Shown here: positions 55,066 to 64,000 of the stretch, one piece after another
Layout: the number at the start of each line of letters is the position of its first letter
Position numbering within the stretch: the stretch's first letter is position 1
Assembly: GCA_017744605.1 (NCBI GenBank)
Contig: JAGIAZ010000003.1
Location: 100,299 to 164,298, forward strand
Origin: Sphingobium sp.
Lineage (GTDB): Bacteria; Pseudomonadota; Alphaproteobacteria; Sphingomonadales; Sphingomonadaceae
Direction of reading: 5' to 3'
Length of the DNA: 64,000 nt
Translations under genes and position numbers: made by a program
The notes under the pieces: model-generated
Seen by the model: the letters and a program-made list of their open reading frames with translations, nothing else
Told to the model about the DNA's origin: nothing
The model's database searches: none

Positions 55066-57162
55066 TCAGTCGGGCAGCGCGAAGACGTAAATGCCCGAAC
55101 TCACCACCGAGGCCATCTGGATTTCCGGCGTCAGCACGCTGATGCCGAGCGACACCGGATTGCCGTAGCCGGTGATCATCGCGATATATTGCTTGCCGCC
55201 GACCTCGTAGGAAATGGGCGAGGCATTGGGCATTCCGGGCATTTGCTGTTTCCAGAGCACCTTGCCGGTCGCCTGGTCGTGCGCCGTGACCATGCGGTCG
55301 ACCGAGCCCGTCAACAGGATACCGCCCGCCGTGGCCAGCACGCCCATGCTATAGGGCGCGCGCTGCTTGACCGTCCAGCGCGGCTTGCCACTGACAAGGT
55401 CGAGCGCCTGCACCATGCCGTAGAGTCCCGTGCTGCCCGGCGGCGGCGCATAGTCCATGTTGATGCCGGTCGAGAGGATGCCCTTGCCTTCCGCCGGCAC
55501 GAGGTCGGTGCAGACGTCGCGCGCATTGACGAACACGATGCCCTTCGACTGGTCGAACGCGGTGGGCTGCCAGTTGCGGCCGCCGCCCGCATGCGGACAG
55601 AGGAAGCGCACCCGCGTCCTGTCGGGGATCAGATCGGGATTGACGGTCTTCTCGCCCGTCACCGGGTCGACCCGCGTGATGAAATTCTGGAAGCCCATGT
55701 CGGCGGTCGTCAGATATTGGCCGGTCGCCGGATCGAGCGCGTCGAACAGGCCGGCCTTGCCTGCCGTCATCACCACGCGCCGTGGCTTGCCCTTCACGTT
55801 CAGCGAGCCGATGGTCCGCTCGAACACCCAATCAAGGTCGAACTGGTCGTTCTTGATGTGCTGATAATACCAGACGAGCTTGCCCGAGCGCGGCTCGAAG
55901 GCCAGCGTCGAGTCCGTATAGAGTCCGTCATTGTTGAGGCCCGGCTTGCGGTCGCGCAGGGGCCCCGTGTCATATGTCTGCGCCGTGCCCCAATAAGCGA
56001 GGCCCGTCGTCGGATCGTAGCTGCCCGAGGTCCACACCGAGGCGCCGCTGCGCTGTTCGGCGGTAAGGCCGTTCCATGTATCGCCACCCGGTGTGCCCGG
56101 CTGGGCAATGGTGTCGAAGCTCCACAGCTTCTCGCCCGTCTCGGCATCGAGCGCCGCGATCAGCGCGCCGCCCGGCGCCTGGCCGGACAGGCCGAGCATG
56201 ATCACGCCCTTGGCCGCCAGCGGTCCGCCGATCGAGCGCAGGCCCGTCTTCTCGCTCACCACCTTGTCCCACACCGGGCGGCCCGTGCGCGCATCGAGCG
56301 CCACCAGGTGCAGATCCGAGGTCGCCGCGTAAAGCTTGTCGCCATAGAGGGCGATGGTCTTCTTGCCGCTGGCCGCGACGCCCTTGGGCAACGTGCGCTG
56401 GTAGCGCCAGAGCTGGCGCCCGGTCATCGCATCGAGCGCGACGACATTATCCCCCGCCCCCATCATGTACATGACGCCGCCGCGCACCAGCGGCTCGGTC
56501 GTCGCTTCGCCGGCCGGCAGCGCCGATGACCAGACGAGGCGCAGCGACTTCACATTGGCGGCGGTGATCTGCTTCAGAGGCGACCAGCCCTGGCCGAGAT
56601 GGCTGCGCCGCCACGCCGGCCAGTCCTGCGCTGCCGGATCGTCCAGCTCCGCTTCCGTCACCGGCTTGAAACCGGCGAGCGGATTGGCGGGCTGCGGCCA
56701 GGGCGGCAAGGCGTGGCGCGTGGTGATCGCGCCGCCGAGCGTCGAATTGCTGGCCGGCAGCTTGGGAATGGTCAGGCTGGCGAGATTGGCAGAGGTCGCG
56801 ACGCCGTTATTCTCGAGGATGTAGCCGACGACGGCCGCATAAGTGCCGGCGTCCAGCGCGCCGGCATTGGCCGGCGGCATGGAGGTGCGCACATAGCGGT
56901 CGAGTTCGTCGGCATGCGCCCCGCCCCATTTGGTGAGAAAGGCGGCGCCCTTGAGCGCGGGCGCGAACTGACCGTCGGTCAAGGCCGAGCCATGACAGGC
57001 CGCGCAATTCTGCAGATAGGCTGCACGGTCGGGCGAAGGCGGGCTCTCGGCGGTCGGGCCATTTTGCGCCAGCGCGACCGGCATGATGCCGAAACCGAAC
57101 GCAACGGCCCCAGCGGCCATCAAAACACCGCGTGACGACGCGGACTGAATCCAGCGGATCAT
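55066..57162 (-). CDS. PQQ-dependent quinohemoprotein dehydrogenase, N-terminal cytochrome c
   Basis: A 698-residue periplasmic dehydrogenase. Signal peptide (to about 32: GIMPVALAQ), then a cytochrome c domain with Cys53-x2-Cys56-His57 in QNCAACHGSALTD, then an eight-bladed PQQ propeller: WRRSHLGQGWSPLKQI, repeated blade motifs such as LDARTGRPVWDK and LDAETGEKLWSFD, HIKNDQFDLDW (probable catalytic/Ca ligand region) and GGGRNWQPTAFDQ. The heme domain precedes the propeller, the reverse of common quinohemoprotein alcohol dehydrogenases but as reported for polyvinyl alcohol dehydrogenases. The start has a strong AGGAGGGGG site. The substrate is unknown. Confidence 0.88.
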   Translation of the reverse strand: MIRWIQSASSRGVLMAAGAVAFGFGIMPVALAQNGPTAESPPSPDRAAYLQNCAACHGSALTDGQFAPALKGAAFLTKWGGAHADELDRYVRTSMPPANAGALDAGTYAAVVGYILENNGVATSANLASLTIPKLPASNSTLGGAITTRHALPPWPQPANPLAGFKPVTEAELDDPAAQDWPAWRRSHLGQGWSPLKQITAANVKSLRLVWSSALPAGEATTEPLVRGGVMYMMGAGDNVVALDAMTGRQLWRYQRTLPKGVAASGKKTIALYGDKLYAATSDLHLVALDARTGRPVWDKVVSEKTGLRSIGGPLAAKGVIMLGLSGQAPGGALIAALDAETGEKLWSFDTIAQPGTPGGDTWNGLTAEQRSGASVWTSGSYDPTTGLAYWGTAQTYDTGPLRDRKPGLNNDGLYTDSTLAFEPRSGKLVWYYQHIKNDQFDLDWVFERTIGSLNVKGKPRRVVMTAGKAGLFDALDPATGQYLTTADMGFQNFITRVDPVTGEKTVNPDLIPDRTRVRFLCPHAGGGRNWQPTAFDQSKGIVFVNARDVCTDLVPAEGKGILSTGINMDYAPPPGSTGLYGMVQALDLVSGKPRWTVKQRAPYSMGVLATAGGILLTGSVDRMVTAHDQATGKVLWKQQMPGMPNASPISYEVGGKQYIAMITGYGNPVSLGISVLTPEIQMASVVSSGIYVFALPD

Positions 57163-57308
57163 ATGCTTCCCCCTCCTCTCGCCCTGCCATTCTCCCGTCG
57201 GCGGCGTGTCGAGCATGCGACATCCGCGCAGCCTCCGCGAGCTTTTTCGTGGGCGCAAAAAGAAAGGGCCGGCTATCGGCCGGCCCCTCCCGATTCATGC
57301 AGCGCGCC

Positions 57309-58583
57309 TTACTGGGGAGGACGCTGCGGCTGGCCAGCCTGACCGCCCCCCTGGGCACCGCCCTGACCGCCACCGCCACCGCCGCGCGGACGCGGAGGCG
57401 GCGCGTTCGGATCGGGCGGCGCGACCGGATCGAAGTCGAACTGCTGCGCGAAACGATCGCGCGTATCGGTCGTGATCGGTTCCGCCTTGCCGGCAGCAAC
57501 GTCGCGACGATGCGCGCGCGAGGCCGTGATGTAGTTGCGGATCTGCACATCGCCTTCATGGCAGGCATATTCCGGCATCTCGTACTTGTCGTTGCGCGTC
57601 CATTCGAGCTGCGCCGTCCACGGCTTGGTGTACGTCTCCGGATCGTCATAGGTGATCTCGTAGAGGATCGAATTCGGCCCGGTCATGGTCAGCTTCTCAA
57701 CGGTACGCGCCTTGTCGCTGGTCGGGATGGTGTTGAACGGCGGCACGTTCTGCGTCGCCATGTTGAGCGGCGAAGCGGCGCGCTTTTGCGGATCATGCGT
57801 GGCGCTGTCGCCCGACTTGATATGGTCGGTCTCGATGACCAGCGTCTTGCCTTCCCAATGCGCGCGGCTGTAGCCCATCCAGGCCTCGGGGCCGGCGGGC
57901 ACCTTGGGCACATCCTTGCCGATCGGGATGACGCGCGTGCCGAGCATCTCGAGCTCGATCACGATATAACCCGGCGACTGCCAGATGCGCTGGCCGTAAT
58001 TATAGCGGAACGGGAACATCGAGGCAGGGAAACCGCGCGAGATGCAGCGATCCCAGCTGTCGAAATCGTCGACCCAGTCGAATTCCTGGCGGGGAATCCA
58101 GCCCGAACGACCGGCCTTGTACAGCGCCTCGCCCTTGGCGGTCAGCGGCGGCAACTGGCCGTCCGCGGGCTTGACCAGCATCGACGTGCGCCAGGAATAG
58201 TCGGACGACTTCACCCAGTCCGCGAGACCCTGCGTGCCGCCCGCGTTCAACGAGTCGGTGGTGAAACCCTTGTCGGAGCGCTCGGCGTTGGCGATGCGCT
58301 TGTCATGCTCTTCCTTGGTCAGCCAGACGCGGTTGCCATAGGTCTTCGGGCGCTGGAACAGGATGCGCGTCGAGGCGATGTTCTCGATCGGCCAGGTGCC
58401 GCGGAAATCCCAGTCGCCCCAAGGCGTCTTGCCCGGCGTGTAGGTGGTCGGCGTGGGCGGCAGCGCCGTCAGATCGGCAGGCGCCTTCTGCGCGAGCGCG
58501 TTCGTGGCCGTCACGGCCGCGGCAATGGCCGCGATGGCTGAAACCGTGGTGACGATATATGACGAGAGACCGCGGCGTCTCAT
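57309..58583 (-). CDS. Hypothetical secreted protein with glycine-rich tail
   Basis: A 424-residue protein with a signal peptide (IVTTVSAIAAIAAAVTATNA, cut near ALAQ) and no recognised domain. The mature part is rich in Trp, Asp and Pro (TPWGDWDFRGTWPIENIAST, QEFDWVDDFDSWDRCISRGF) and ends in a low-complexity tail RPRGGGGGGQGGAQGGGQAG. It contains a few Cys (SWDRCISRG, YACHEGD) possibly for disulphides. It is upstream of the quinohemoprotein gene on the same strand, across a 146-base gap, so the pair may be functionally linked. This family, seen in other sphingomonads, is uncharacterised to my knowledge. Confidence 0.75.
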   Translation of the reverse strand: MRRRGLSSYIVTTVSAIAAIAAAVTATNALAQKAPADLTALPPTPTTYTPGKTPWGDWDFRGTWPIENIASTRILFQRPKTYGNRVWLTKEEHDKRIANAERSDKGFTTDSLNAGGTQGLADWVKSSDYSWRTSMLVKPADGQLPPLTAKGEALYKAGRSGWIPRQEFDWVDDFDSWDRCISRGFPASMFPFRYNYGQRIWQSPGYIVIELEMLGTRVIPIGKDVPKVPAGPEAWMGYSRAHWEGKTLVIETDHIKSGDSATHDPQKRAASPLNMATQNVPPFNTIPTSDKARTVEKLTMTGPNSILYEITYDDPETYTKPWTAQLEWTRNDKYEMPEYACHEGDVQIRNYITASRAHRRDVAAGKAEPITTDTRDRFAQQFDFDPVAPPDPNAPPPRPRGGGGGGQGGAQGGGQAGQPQRPPQ

Positions 58584-58705
58584 GATTGGGCTCCTCTTCC
58601 CTGTTTTTTCAGGGCCGTCTCTATGGCTTTTCCCGTTAGCAGGCTAGTGACTTCGGACGGTATTTCGCTCCATGCACATCGGCCGCGTCACTTTTCGCCA
58701 CCCCC

Positions 58706-58748
58706 TTGACCAACCGCCTTTCGTTCTCTACACGTTCCCCGTCCGTTC
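58706..58748 (+). promoter_or_regulatory. lexA promoter with tandem SOS boxes
   Basis: GTTC occurs at 58723, 58734 and 58745, each separated by exactly 7 bases, giving two overlapping copies of the alphaproteobacterial SOS box GTTC-N7-GTTC. A -35-like TTGACC (58706-58711) and -10-like TACACG (58729-58734), 17 bases apart, overlap the first box, so LexA binding would block its own promoter. Confidence 0.85.
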
Positions 58749-58769
58749 CAGATCAGGCAGGGGACTTCT

Positions 58770-59483
58770 ATGCTGACCGCCAAGCAGCAACAGCTGCTCA
58801 TGTATATCAAGCAGCATCTCGACCAGGGCGGCATTTCGCCCAGCTTCGAGGAGATGAAGGAAGCGCTGGACCTCAAGTCCAAGTCCGGCATCCATCGGCT
58901 CATCAGTGCGCTCGAGGAGCGCGGTTTCATCCGCCGCCTCGCCAATCGCGCACGAGCGCTGGAAATCCTGAAGCTGCCGGATGGCGCAAATATGGAGCGC
59001 ATCCAGCCGGCGCCGGCTGCCAATGTGACGGCATTGAAACCCAAGACACCGAGCGCACCCCAGAGCGCCCCGGCGCGCAACATGCCGATCGCAGCCAATG
59101 ACGTGATCGAGATCCCGCTGCACGGCCGCATCGCCGCCGGTGTTCCAATCGAGGCGATGGAAGGCACGGCCATGCTGTCCGTCCCGGCTGCCCTGCTCGG
59201 CTCGGGCGATCATTATGCGCTGGAGGTGTCCGGCGATTCCATGATCGAGGCCGGCATCTTCGACGGCGACTTCGCACTCATCCAGCGGACGGAAGTCGCC
59301 CGCGATGGCCAGATCGTCGTGGCGCTGATCGACGAGAATGAGGCGACGCTCAAATATTTCCACAAGGATGGGCGCAGCATCCGGCTCGATCCCGCCAATG
59401 CGGCCTATGAACCGCAGGTCTATGACGCCAACCAGGTCCGTATCCAGGGCCGGCTTGCGGGGCTGCTGCGCCGTTACCATTGA
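58770..59483 (+). CDS. lexA: LexA repressor
   Basis: SOS repressor with self-cleavage. The 237-residue protein has an N-terminal winged helix ([40 protein letters not shown]), a long linker typical of alphaproteobacterial LexA, and the S24 domain: cleavage site Ala123-Gly124 in [10 protein letters not shown], Ser157 in [14 protein letters not shown] and Lys195 in EATLKYF. It is preceded by tandem SOS boxes at 58723-58748, so it is autoregulated, and followed by a rho-independent terminator. It is in its usual setting next to comEC/gltX. Confidence 0.97.
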   Translation: MLTAKQQQLLMYIKQHLDQGGISPSFEEMKEALDLKSKSGIHRLISALEERGFIRRLANRARALEILKLPDGANMERIQPAPAANVTALKPKTPSAPQSAPARNMPIAANDVIEIPLHGRIAAGVPIEAMEGTAMLSVPAALLGSGDHYALEVSGDSMIEAGIFDGDFALIQRTEVARDGQIVVALIDENEATLKYFHKDGRSIRLDPANAAYEPQVYDANQVRIQGRLAGLLRRYH

Positions 59484-59510
59484 GGCGACACCGCACAAAA
59501 TAGAGGGTGA

Positions 59511-59534
59511 AGGGCCGGATTTCCGGCCCTTTTT
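59511..59534 (+). terminator. Rho-independent terminator of lexA
   Basis: AGGGCCGGA and TCCGGCCCT form a perfect stem around TT, followed by TTTTTC. It begins 27 bases after the lexA stop and is the most convincing intrinsic terminator in the window. Confidence 0.9.
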
Positions 59535-59706
59535 CTCATTGGCTATGCTTGTATCAAAGCCTGTCGCGCCATAGAAATGTCCTCGGGTTGCAACCGCCGG
59601 CATTCGCTGCCCTTGCCGAGAAGGAAAATCGTAAGACCGGCCGGCTATATCCCGCTGGTCGATCAGTTCGCCGAGCATGAGGCTCGTGCGCATGGGGGAT
59701 TACGGA

Positions 59707-60498
59707 ATGGAAGTCGATATCGAGTTTTTGGATCGGTTCGCCGAGGAGAACCGCGAGACCTACGCCAATGCCGATCCTTTCCCTCACATCATGATCGACA
59801 ATTTCATTCGCACCGACGTGATCGAGGGCGTCCTGGAGGAAGTCGAGACCCGCGCGCCGGAAGGCAGCATGATGGACGACCGCTTCCAGAAGAAGTGGGC
59901 CTGCAACCAGACTCGCCTCATGGGACCCAAGACCCGCAACCTGATCAATTTCCTGAACGGCCAGGAGATCACCGATTTCCTGACGACGCTCACCGGTATC
60001 GAAGGTTTGGTCCCCGATCCGCAGCTCGCCGGCGGGGGCCTGCACGAGCTGCGCGACACCGGCTTTCTCAACATCCATGCCGACTTCAACTACCATAAGT
60101 CGCTGAAGCTCGACCGGCGCATCAATCTTCTGCTCTATCTCAACAAGGATTGGGACGAGTCCAACGGCGGCGAACTGCAGCTGTGGGACAAAGAGATGAA
60201 GCATTGCGTCGCGAGCTACCTGCCGATCTTCAATCGCTGCGTCATCTTCTCGACCACCGAAAAGAGCTTCCACGGCAACCCCAATCCGGTGAAGCTGCCG
60301 GACAAGCGCCGTGCGCGTCGTTCGATTGCCTTTTATTATTACACCAATGGACGACCGGCCGACGAGGTCGGCGATCCGCACATGACCGTTTTCCGTCAGT
60401 TACCCGGCGAGGAATCCGCCGGCGATCGCGCCCGGCGCATCGGCCGGCGCTGGCTCCCTCCGGTTATCGCCGACGCACTTGATTCCATGCGCCGCTGA
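59707..60498 (+). CDS. 2-oxoglutarate/Fe(II) oxygenase (prolyl-hydroxylase-like)
   Basis: A 263-residue double-stranded beta-helix oxygenase. Fe ligands are His124-x-Asp126 in LNIHADFNYH and His189 in SFHGNPNPV, with the 2-oxoglutarate Arg at about 205 in RRSIAFYYYTNG; this matches the 2OG-FeII_Oxy_3/P4H-like group. The start ATG 59707 has GGGGGA 7 bases upstream; ATG 59677 and 59692 are alternatives. Target could be a protein prolyl residue or a glycan; such genes are sometimes tied to cell-surface polysaccharide modification. Its end overlaps comEC by 103 bases (convergent). Confidence 0.85.
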   Translation: MEVDIEFLDRFAEENRETYANADPFPHIMIDNFIRTDVIEGVLEEVETRAPEGSMMDDRFQKKWACNQTRLMGPKTRNLINFLNGQEITDFLTTLTGIEGLVPDPQLAGGGLHELRDTGFLNIHADFNYHKSLKLDRRINLLLYLNKDWDESNGGELQLWDKEMKHCVASYLPIFNRCVIFSTTEKSFHGNPNPVKLPDKRRARRSIAFYYYTNGRPADEVGDPHMTVFRQLPGEESAGDRARRIGRRWLPPVIADALDSMRR

Positions 60499-62618
60499 AG
60501 GCCGCCGCGGATCACCCATGGATGCCGGTCGCGCGGGTCGCGGCCGGCGATCATTTTGCGGCGGTCGGCAAGGATCAACGCACCGCCCATCAGACCGAGC
60601 GCCCTGACATCGAGCTTGAGCCAGCGAGGCGTGCATCCCTGGGGCAGCGCGCGGTCCGCGATCACGATATCGGCCGCCGCGCAGGCATTGACGACATCCT
60701 GCCAGGGCAGCATGTAACTGCTCCGGGTCGCCAATAGCCGCATCCCCTTCACCGTCACGGAGCAAACGTCCGGCGAGCAGAGTGCGCCTGGCAGGGTCGC
60801 GAGGTCGGCAAATTCACCCTCATAGCCCGCCGCTTCGGAGAGCTGGTCGCGCATATAGTCTCCGGCGCGCGCGCGCAGCAGGGCGTAGCCGCCATCCTCC
60901 GTCCGCACGGCGACATGCCGCCCGTCCGCCGTCACCAGGACATCGGGCGTCGGCGACAGGGCGATGAGGCCCACGCCGAGGACGGCCGCGACGACGCCCG
61001 CGAGCCGCAGCCGACCGCGCCAGAGCATGAGCCAGAGGAGCCCGGCCATGGTCAATGCAAATGCGCCGCCGCCAATCGCCGGCATCCTCATGACCGCATA
61101 AGGCAATGCAGAGACGTGATGCGCCAGCGCGAGGAGCAGGCCGAGCGCCTTGCCGGTCACCCACCAGGCCGGCGCGCCCAGTCCAGCCAGGTCCAGCACG
61201 AGCGCCACGACCTCGGCAGGCATGACCACGAAGCTCGTCAGTGGAATGGCGACCAGATTGGCCAGCGATCCGAGCAGCCCCGCCCGATGGAAATGATAGA
61301 TGGCGATCGGCATCAGCACGAATTCGACGGCCATGCCGGTCACCAGCAGCGCAGCGAAACCACGCATCAGCCGCTTCACGCGCCCCTCCTCCCGCCGCGC
61401 GAACAGGTCGCGGGTGCGTGGCCATTCATAGAGCGCGACGATGGCGGTGACGGCGGCAAAGCTCATCTGGAAGCTGGGTCCGATCACCGCCTCGGGCCAG
61501 AAAAGCATGACGACGAGCGCGCCGACCGCGACCAGGCGCAGGCTGATCGCCTCACGGCCAAGCATGAGCCCTGCGATGACCAGAAGCGCCGCGATGCAAC
61601 TCCTGACCGTCGGCACCTGTGCGCCGGTGAGCAGCGTATAACCCAGGCCCGCCAGAGCGCCGGCGCAAGCGGCGATGAGGATGAGCGGGAAGCGCAGCGC
61701 CAGCGTCGGCGACAGCGCAAGCAGGCGGTAGACGATGAACATGACACCTGCGATCAGCGCGGACACATGAAGGCCGCTGATCGAGAGCAGGTGCGCAAGA
61801 CCGCTGCGCCGCATCGCTTCGGCGTCCTCCTCGCTGATCCCGGCCTGCTCGCCGGTCGCAAAGGCGACCGCGATCGCGCCTTCCGGCCCCGGCAGGCGTC
61901 CGGCGATATGGCTGCCGAGCCTCTCGCGCAGGCCCGGGCCCTGCTTGCCCGCCACGATGCGCTCAACCTTGCCGATCGAGCGCCCGGTCGCGCCGATTCC
62001 CGAAAAATAGGCGCCGACGGAAAAGTCATAGCTTCCCGGCAGCGCGGCCGCGGGCGGCGGCATCAGCCGCGCCTTGAGGCGCACTATGTCGCCCGCCACC
62101 AGCTCTTTCGGCAGATCTTCGGGCGGCGCATTGACGCGCACCTTCGCCGGCAGATCGGGACGGGCATCCGGCGCCAGCGTCAGCCGTGTCACGCCGCGCG
62201 ACGCCTGAGGTTCCGCCGCCAGCACCACCGCCTGCATCTCGGCCATTGCCGCCCGGCCGAGCGGCGGCGCGCCGACGAGCAACGCCTTGGCCCAGGGGAT
62301 CATGCAGCCCGCCGCCATCAGCACCGCGCCGACGATGAGCATCTGCATGAAACGCCCGCCCCGCGCGAATACGCCCAGCCCCGTCGCCACGCCCAGCCAG
62401 ATCAGCAGCCAGGCGATCCATTGCGGCTGCGCGGGCAGCGCGAACCAGGCGCAAATTCCCGCGCCGAGCGCCACGGGCGCGAACAACGGCAGTTGCGCGC
62501 GCTCGCGCTCCAGCGCCGTTTCGACACGCGCCGGCAGGCCCGCAAGCGCACTCTTGCTGCGCCGCAGCACTCCCATTTGCGGGAGCGAAAAGGCCGTGCT
62601 AGGGGCGTGCTCAGTCAA
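60396..62618 (-). CDS. comEC: ComEC/Rec2 DNA-uptake channel protein
   Basis: Inner-membrane channel for single-stranded DNA during natural transformation. The 740-residue protein has an N-terminal helix pair, an OB-like soluble domain, and the competence domain of many helices: [21 protein letters not shown] (with the family SGLH-type motif), [20 protein letters not shown], then helices through [20 protein letters not shown], and a degraded C-terminal metallo-beta-lactamase-like part. Start TTG 62618 with AAGGGGGA is preferred over downstream ATG 62576 because the latter has no ribosome site. Other competence genes are not in the window, so transformability is not established. Confidence 0.88.
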   Translation of the reverse strand: MTEHAPSTAFSLPQMGVLRRSKSALAGLPARVETALERERAQLPLFAPVALGAGICAWFALPAQPQWIAWLLIWLGVATGLGVFARGGRFMQMLIVGAVLMAAGCMIPWAKALLVGAPPLGRAAMAEMQAVVLAAEPQASRGVTRLTLAPDARPDLPAKVRVNAPPEDLPKELVAGDIVRLKARLMPPPAAALPGSYDFSVGAYFSGIGATGRSIGKVERIVAGKQGPGLRERLGSHIAGRLPGPEGAIAVAFATGEQAGISEEDAEAMRRSGLAHLLSISGLHVSALIAGVMFIVYRLLALSPTLALRFPLILIAACAGALAGLGYTLLTGAQVPTVRSCIAALLVIAGLMLGREAISLRLVAVGALVVMLFWPEAVIGPSFQMSFAAVTAIVALYEWPRTRDLFARREEGRVKRLMRGFAALLVTGMAVEFVLMPIAIYHFHRAGLLGSLANLVAIPLTSFVVMPAEVVALVLDLAGLGAPAWWVTGKALGLLLALAHHVSALPYAVMRMPAIGGGAFALTMAGLLWLMLWRGRLRLAGVVAAVLGVGLIALSPTPDVLVTADGRHVAVRTEDGGYALLRARAGDYMRDQLSEAAGYEGEFADLATLPGALCSPDVCSVTVKGMRLLATRSSYMLPWQDVVNACAAADIVIADRALPQGCTPRWLKLDVRALGLMGGALILADRRKMIAGRDPRDRHPWVIRGGLQRRMESSASAITGGSQRRPMRRARSPADSSPGN

Positions 62619-62653
62619 CCGGGATCCCCCTTCCCAACGGAGCATTGCATAGC

Positions 62654-64000
62654 GTGTCGGACGCACAGAAAACAACGAAGGTCGTCACGCGTTTCGCTCC
62701 GTCCCCGACGGGTTACCTCCATATCGGCGGCGCCCGCACCGCTCTGTTCAACTGGCTGTACGCCCGCCACCATGGCGGCAAGTTCCTGCTGCGCATCGAG
62801 GATACCGACCGCGCCCGCTCGACCGAGCAGGCGATCGAGGCGATCTTCGACGGTCTTGGCTGGCTCGGCCTTGCCGGCGACGAGGAGCCGGTCTTCCAGT
62901 TCGCCCGTGCCAACCGCCACGCCGAGGTCGCGCACCAGTTGCTCGCGGCGGGCCATGCCTACAAATGCTTCGCGACGCCCGAGGAGCTGGCCGAACTGCG
63001 CGAACAGCAGCGCGCCGCCAAGCAGCCGATGCGCTATGACGGCCGCTGGCGCGACCGCGATCCCGCCGAGGGTGGCGACAAGCCGTTCGTGATCCGCCTG
63101 AAGGCGCCGCGCGAGGGCGCGACGACGATCAACGACCAGGTCCAGGGCGCGGTCACTGTCCAGAATATCGAGCTGGACGACATGATCCTGCTCCGTTCGG
63201 ACGGCACGCCGACTTATATGCTGGCCGTCGTCGTCGACGATCACGACATGGGCGTGACCCATGTCATCCGCGGCGACGATCATCTCAACAACGCCTTCCG
63301 CCAGCTCGGCATCATCAGGGCAATGCAAGACGTTGAGGGGAACTGGCCCGAGCCGACCTATGCGCACATCCCGCTGATCCACGGCGCGGACGGCGCCAAG
63401 CTCTCCAAGCGGCACGGCGCCATGGGCGTCGACGCCTATCGCGACGAGCTCGGCATGTTGCCGGAAGCGGTGAGCAACTATCTGCTGCGCCTCGGCTGGG
63501 GCCATGGCGACGAGGAGACGATCAGCCGCGAGCGGGCGATCGAGCTGTTCGACCTGCCCGGCGTCGGCAAGTCGCCCTCGCGCTTCGACATCAAGAAGCT
63601 CGAAAACATCAACGCGCATTATATCCGCGAGGCCGATGACGGGCGGCTCGCGCTGCTGGTTGCCGAGCGCATGCCGCCGCTCGCGGATGCCACGGCGGCC
63701 CAGGCGCGCCTGCACAAGCTGGCCGAGATCATGCCGGCCCTCAAGCCCCGCGCGAAGACCGTGCTGGAGCTGTCGGACGGCGCGGCATTCCTCTTTGCGC
63801 AACGCCCGATTCCTGTCGACGAGCCCGCTGCATTGTTGCTAGACGATGCGGCGCGGGGGCTGCTTGCAGCCGTGGCCGAGCGCCTCAGCGCCCTTTCCGA
63901 ATGGACGCTCGAGGCGATCGAGACCGCGGTGCGCGCCGCGGCAGAGGAAGCCGAGCTTGGCCTCGGCAAGGTAGCCCAGCCGTTGCGCGCCGCGCTGACG
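62654..64000 (+). CDS. gltX: Glutamyl-tRNA synthetase, 3-prime truncated by the window
   Basis: Charges tRNA-Glu. The 449 codons present run from GTG 62654 ([20 protein letters not shown]) to the window end with no stop, so the last stretch is outside. The class I HIGH-like motif is in [14 protein letters not shown], with [20 protein letters not shown] and the KMSKS-like [18 protein letters not shown]. It is divergent from comEC with only 35 bases between starts, so its promoter lies partly in comEC. Confidence 0.95.
   Translation, partial: MSDAQKTTKVVTRFAPSPTGYLHIGGARTALFNWLYARHHGGKFLLRIEDTDRARSTEQAIEAIFDGLGWLGLAGDEEPVFQFARANRHAEVAHQLLAAGHAYKCFATPEELAELREQQRAAKQPMRYDGRWRDRDPAEGGDKPFVIRLKAPREGATTINDQVQGAVTVQNIELDDMILLRSDGTPTYMLAVVVDDHDMGVTHVIRGDDHLNNAFRQLGIIRAMQDVEGNWPEPTYAHIPLIHGADGAKLSKRHGAMGVDAYRDELGMLPEAVSNYLLRLGWGHGDEETISRERAIELFDLPGVGKSPSRFDIKKLENINAHYIREADDGRLALLVAERMPPLADATAAQARLHKLAEIMPALKPRAKTVLELSDGAAFLFAQRPIPVDEPAALLLDDAARGLLAAVAERLSALSEWTLEAIETAVRAAAEEAELGLGKVAQPLRAALT

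Overview
The window looks like a chromosomal segment of a sphingomonad-type alphaproteobacterium (order Sphingomonadales). The basis is high GC; a trpD-trpC-moaC-moeA...lexA...comEC/gltX gene order of alphaproteobacterial type; PhaR/PHA genes; a PccR-type regulator of propionyl-CoA assimilation; an HWE-family sensor kinase; a GTTC-N7-GTTC SOS box; and many short palindromic intergenic repeats. No rRNA, tRNA, CRISPR array, insertion sequence or prophage was seen. The species cannot be named from this sequence alone.

Layout. 1-6.6 kb: a partial DUF805 gene, an archaeal/eukaryotic-like prolyl-tRNA synthetase, the PHA regulator PhaR divergent from a PhaC-like hydrolase, a thiolase, and a PAS-HWE kinase-receiver protein. 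6.6-18.4 kb: a long minus-strand operon for propionyl-CoA to succinyl-CoA (pccB, a membrane protein, a GIY-YIG nuclease, mce, a PaaG-type crotonase, methylmalonyl-CoA mutase, bioB, pccA) that runs on into an MFS symporter and alr. It is divergent from a PccR/ScfR-type regulator across a region full of TTTGCAAA-like motifs. 20-26.7 kb: a lone receiver-domain protein, gor, pgi, then lepB-rnc-era.

26.9-35.2 kb is an accessory-looking catabolic island: an aldehyde dehydrogenase, SnoaL-like protein, Zn alcohol dehydrogenase, esterase and carotenoid/stilbene-cleaving-type oxygenase on the minus strand, and divergently a TfdA/TauD-type dioxygenase, followed by a convergent drug:H+ antiporter-type exporter. 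Its substrate is unknown. 35.3-44 kb: metZ-apaG-lysR-AI-2E-type permease operon, a hemerythrin-like protein, leuB, recO, an FKBP, MlaA and tpiA.

44-64 kb: a 267-bp nested palindrome, then ppiD-trpE, a CDF transporter, a one-domain asparaginase-like protein, trpG, a PilZ gene, trpD, trpC, moaC and moeA. Next come a quinohemoprotein dehydrogenase and a large secreted protein that interrupt the expected moeA-lexA adjacency. After those are lexA with tandem SOS half-sites, a 2-oxoglutarate oxygenase, comEC, and gltX running off the end.

The most unusual items are the nested palindrome at 44138-44404, the 26.9-35.2 kb oxygenase/dehydrogenase island with a palindromic element in most of its gaps, the GIY-YIG gene bracketed by copies of one palindromic repeat, the PccR operator region, and the cytochrome c-PQQ dehydrogenase inserted next to lexA. 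All functional calls rest on sequence reading and family knowledge; no database search was run.
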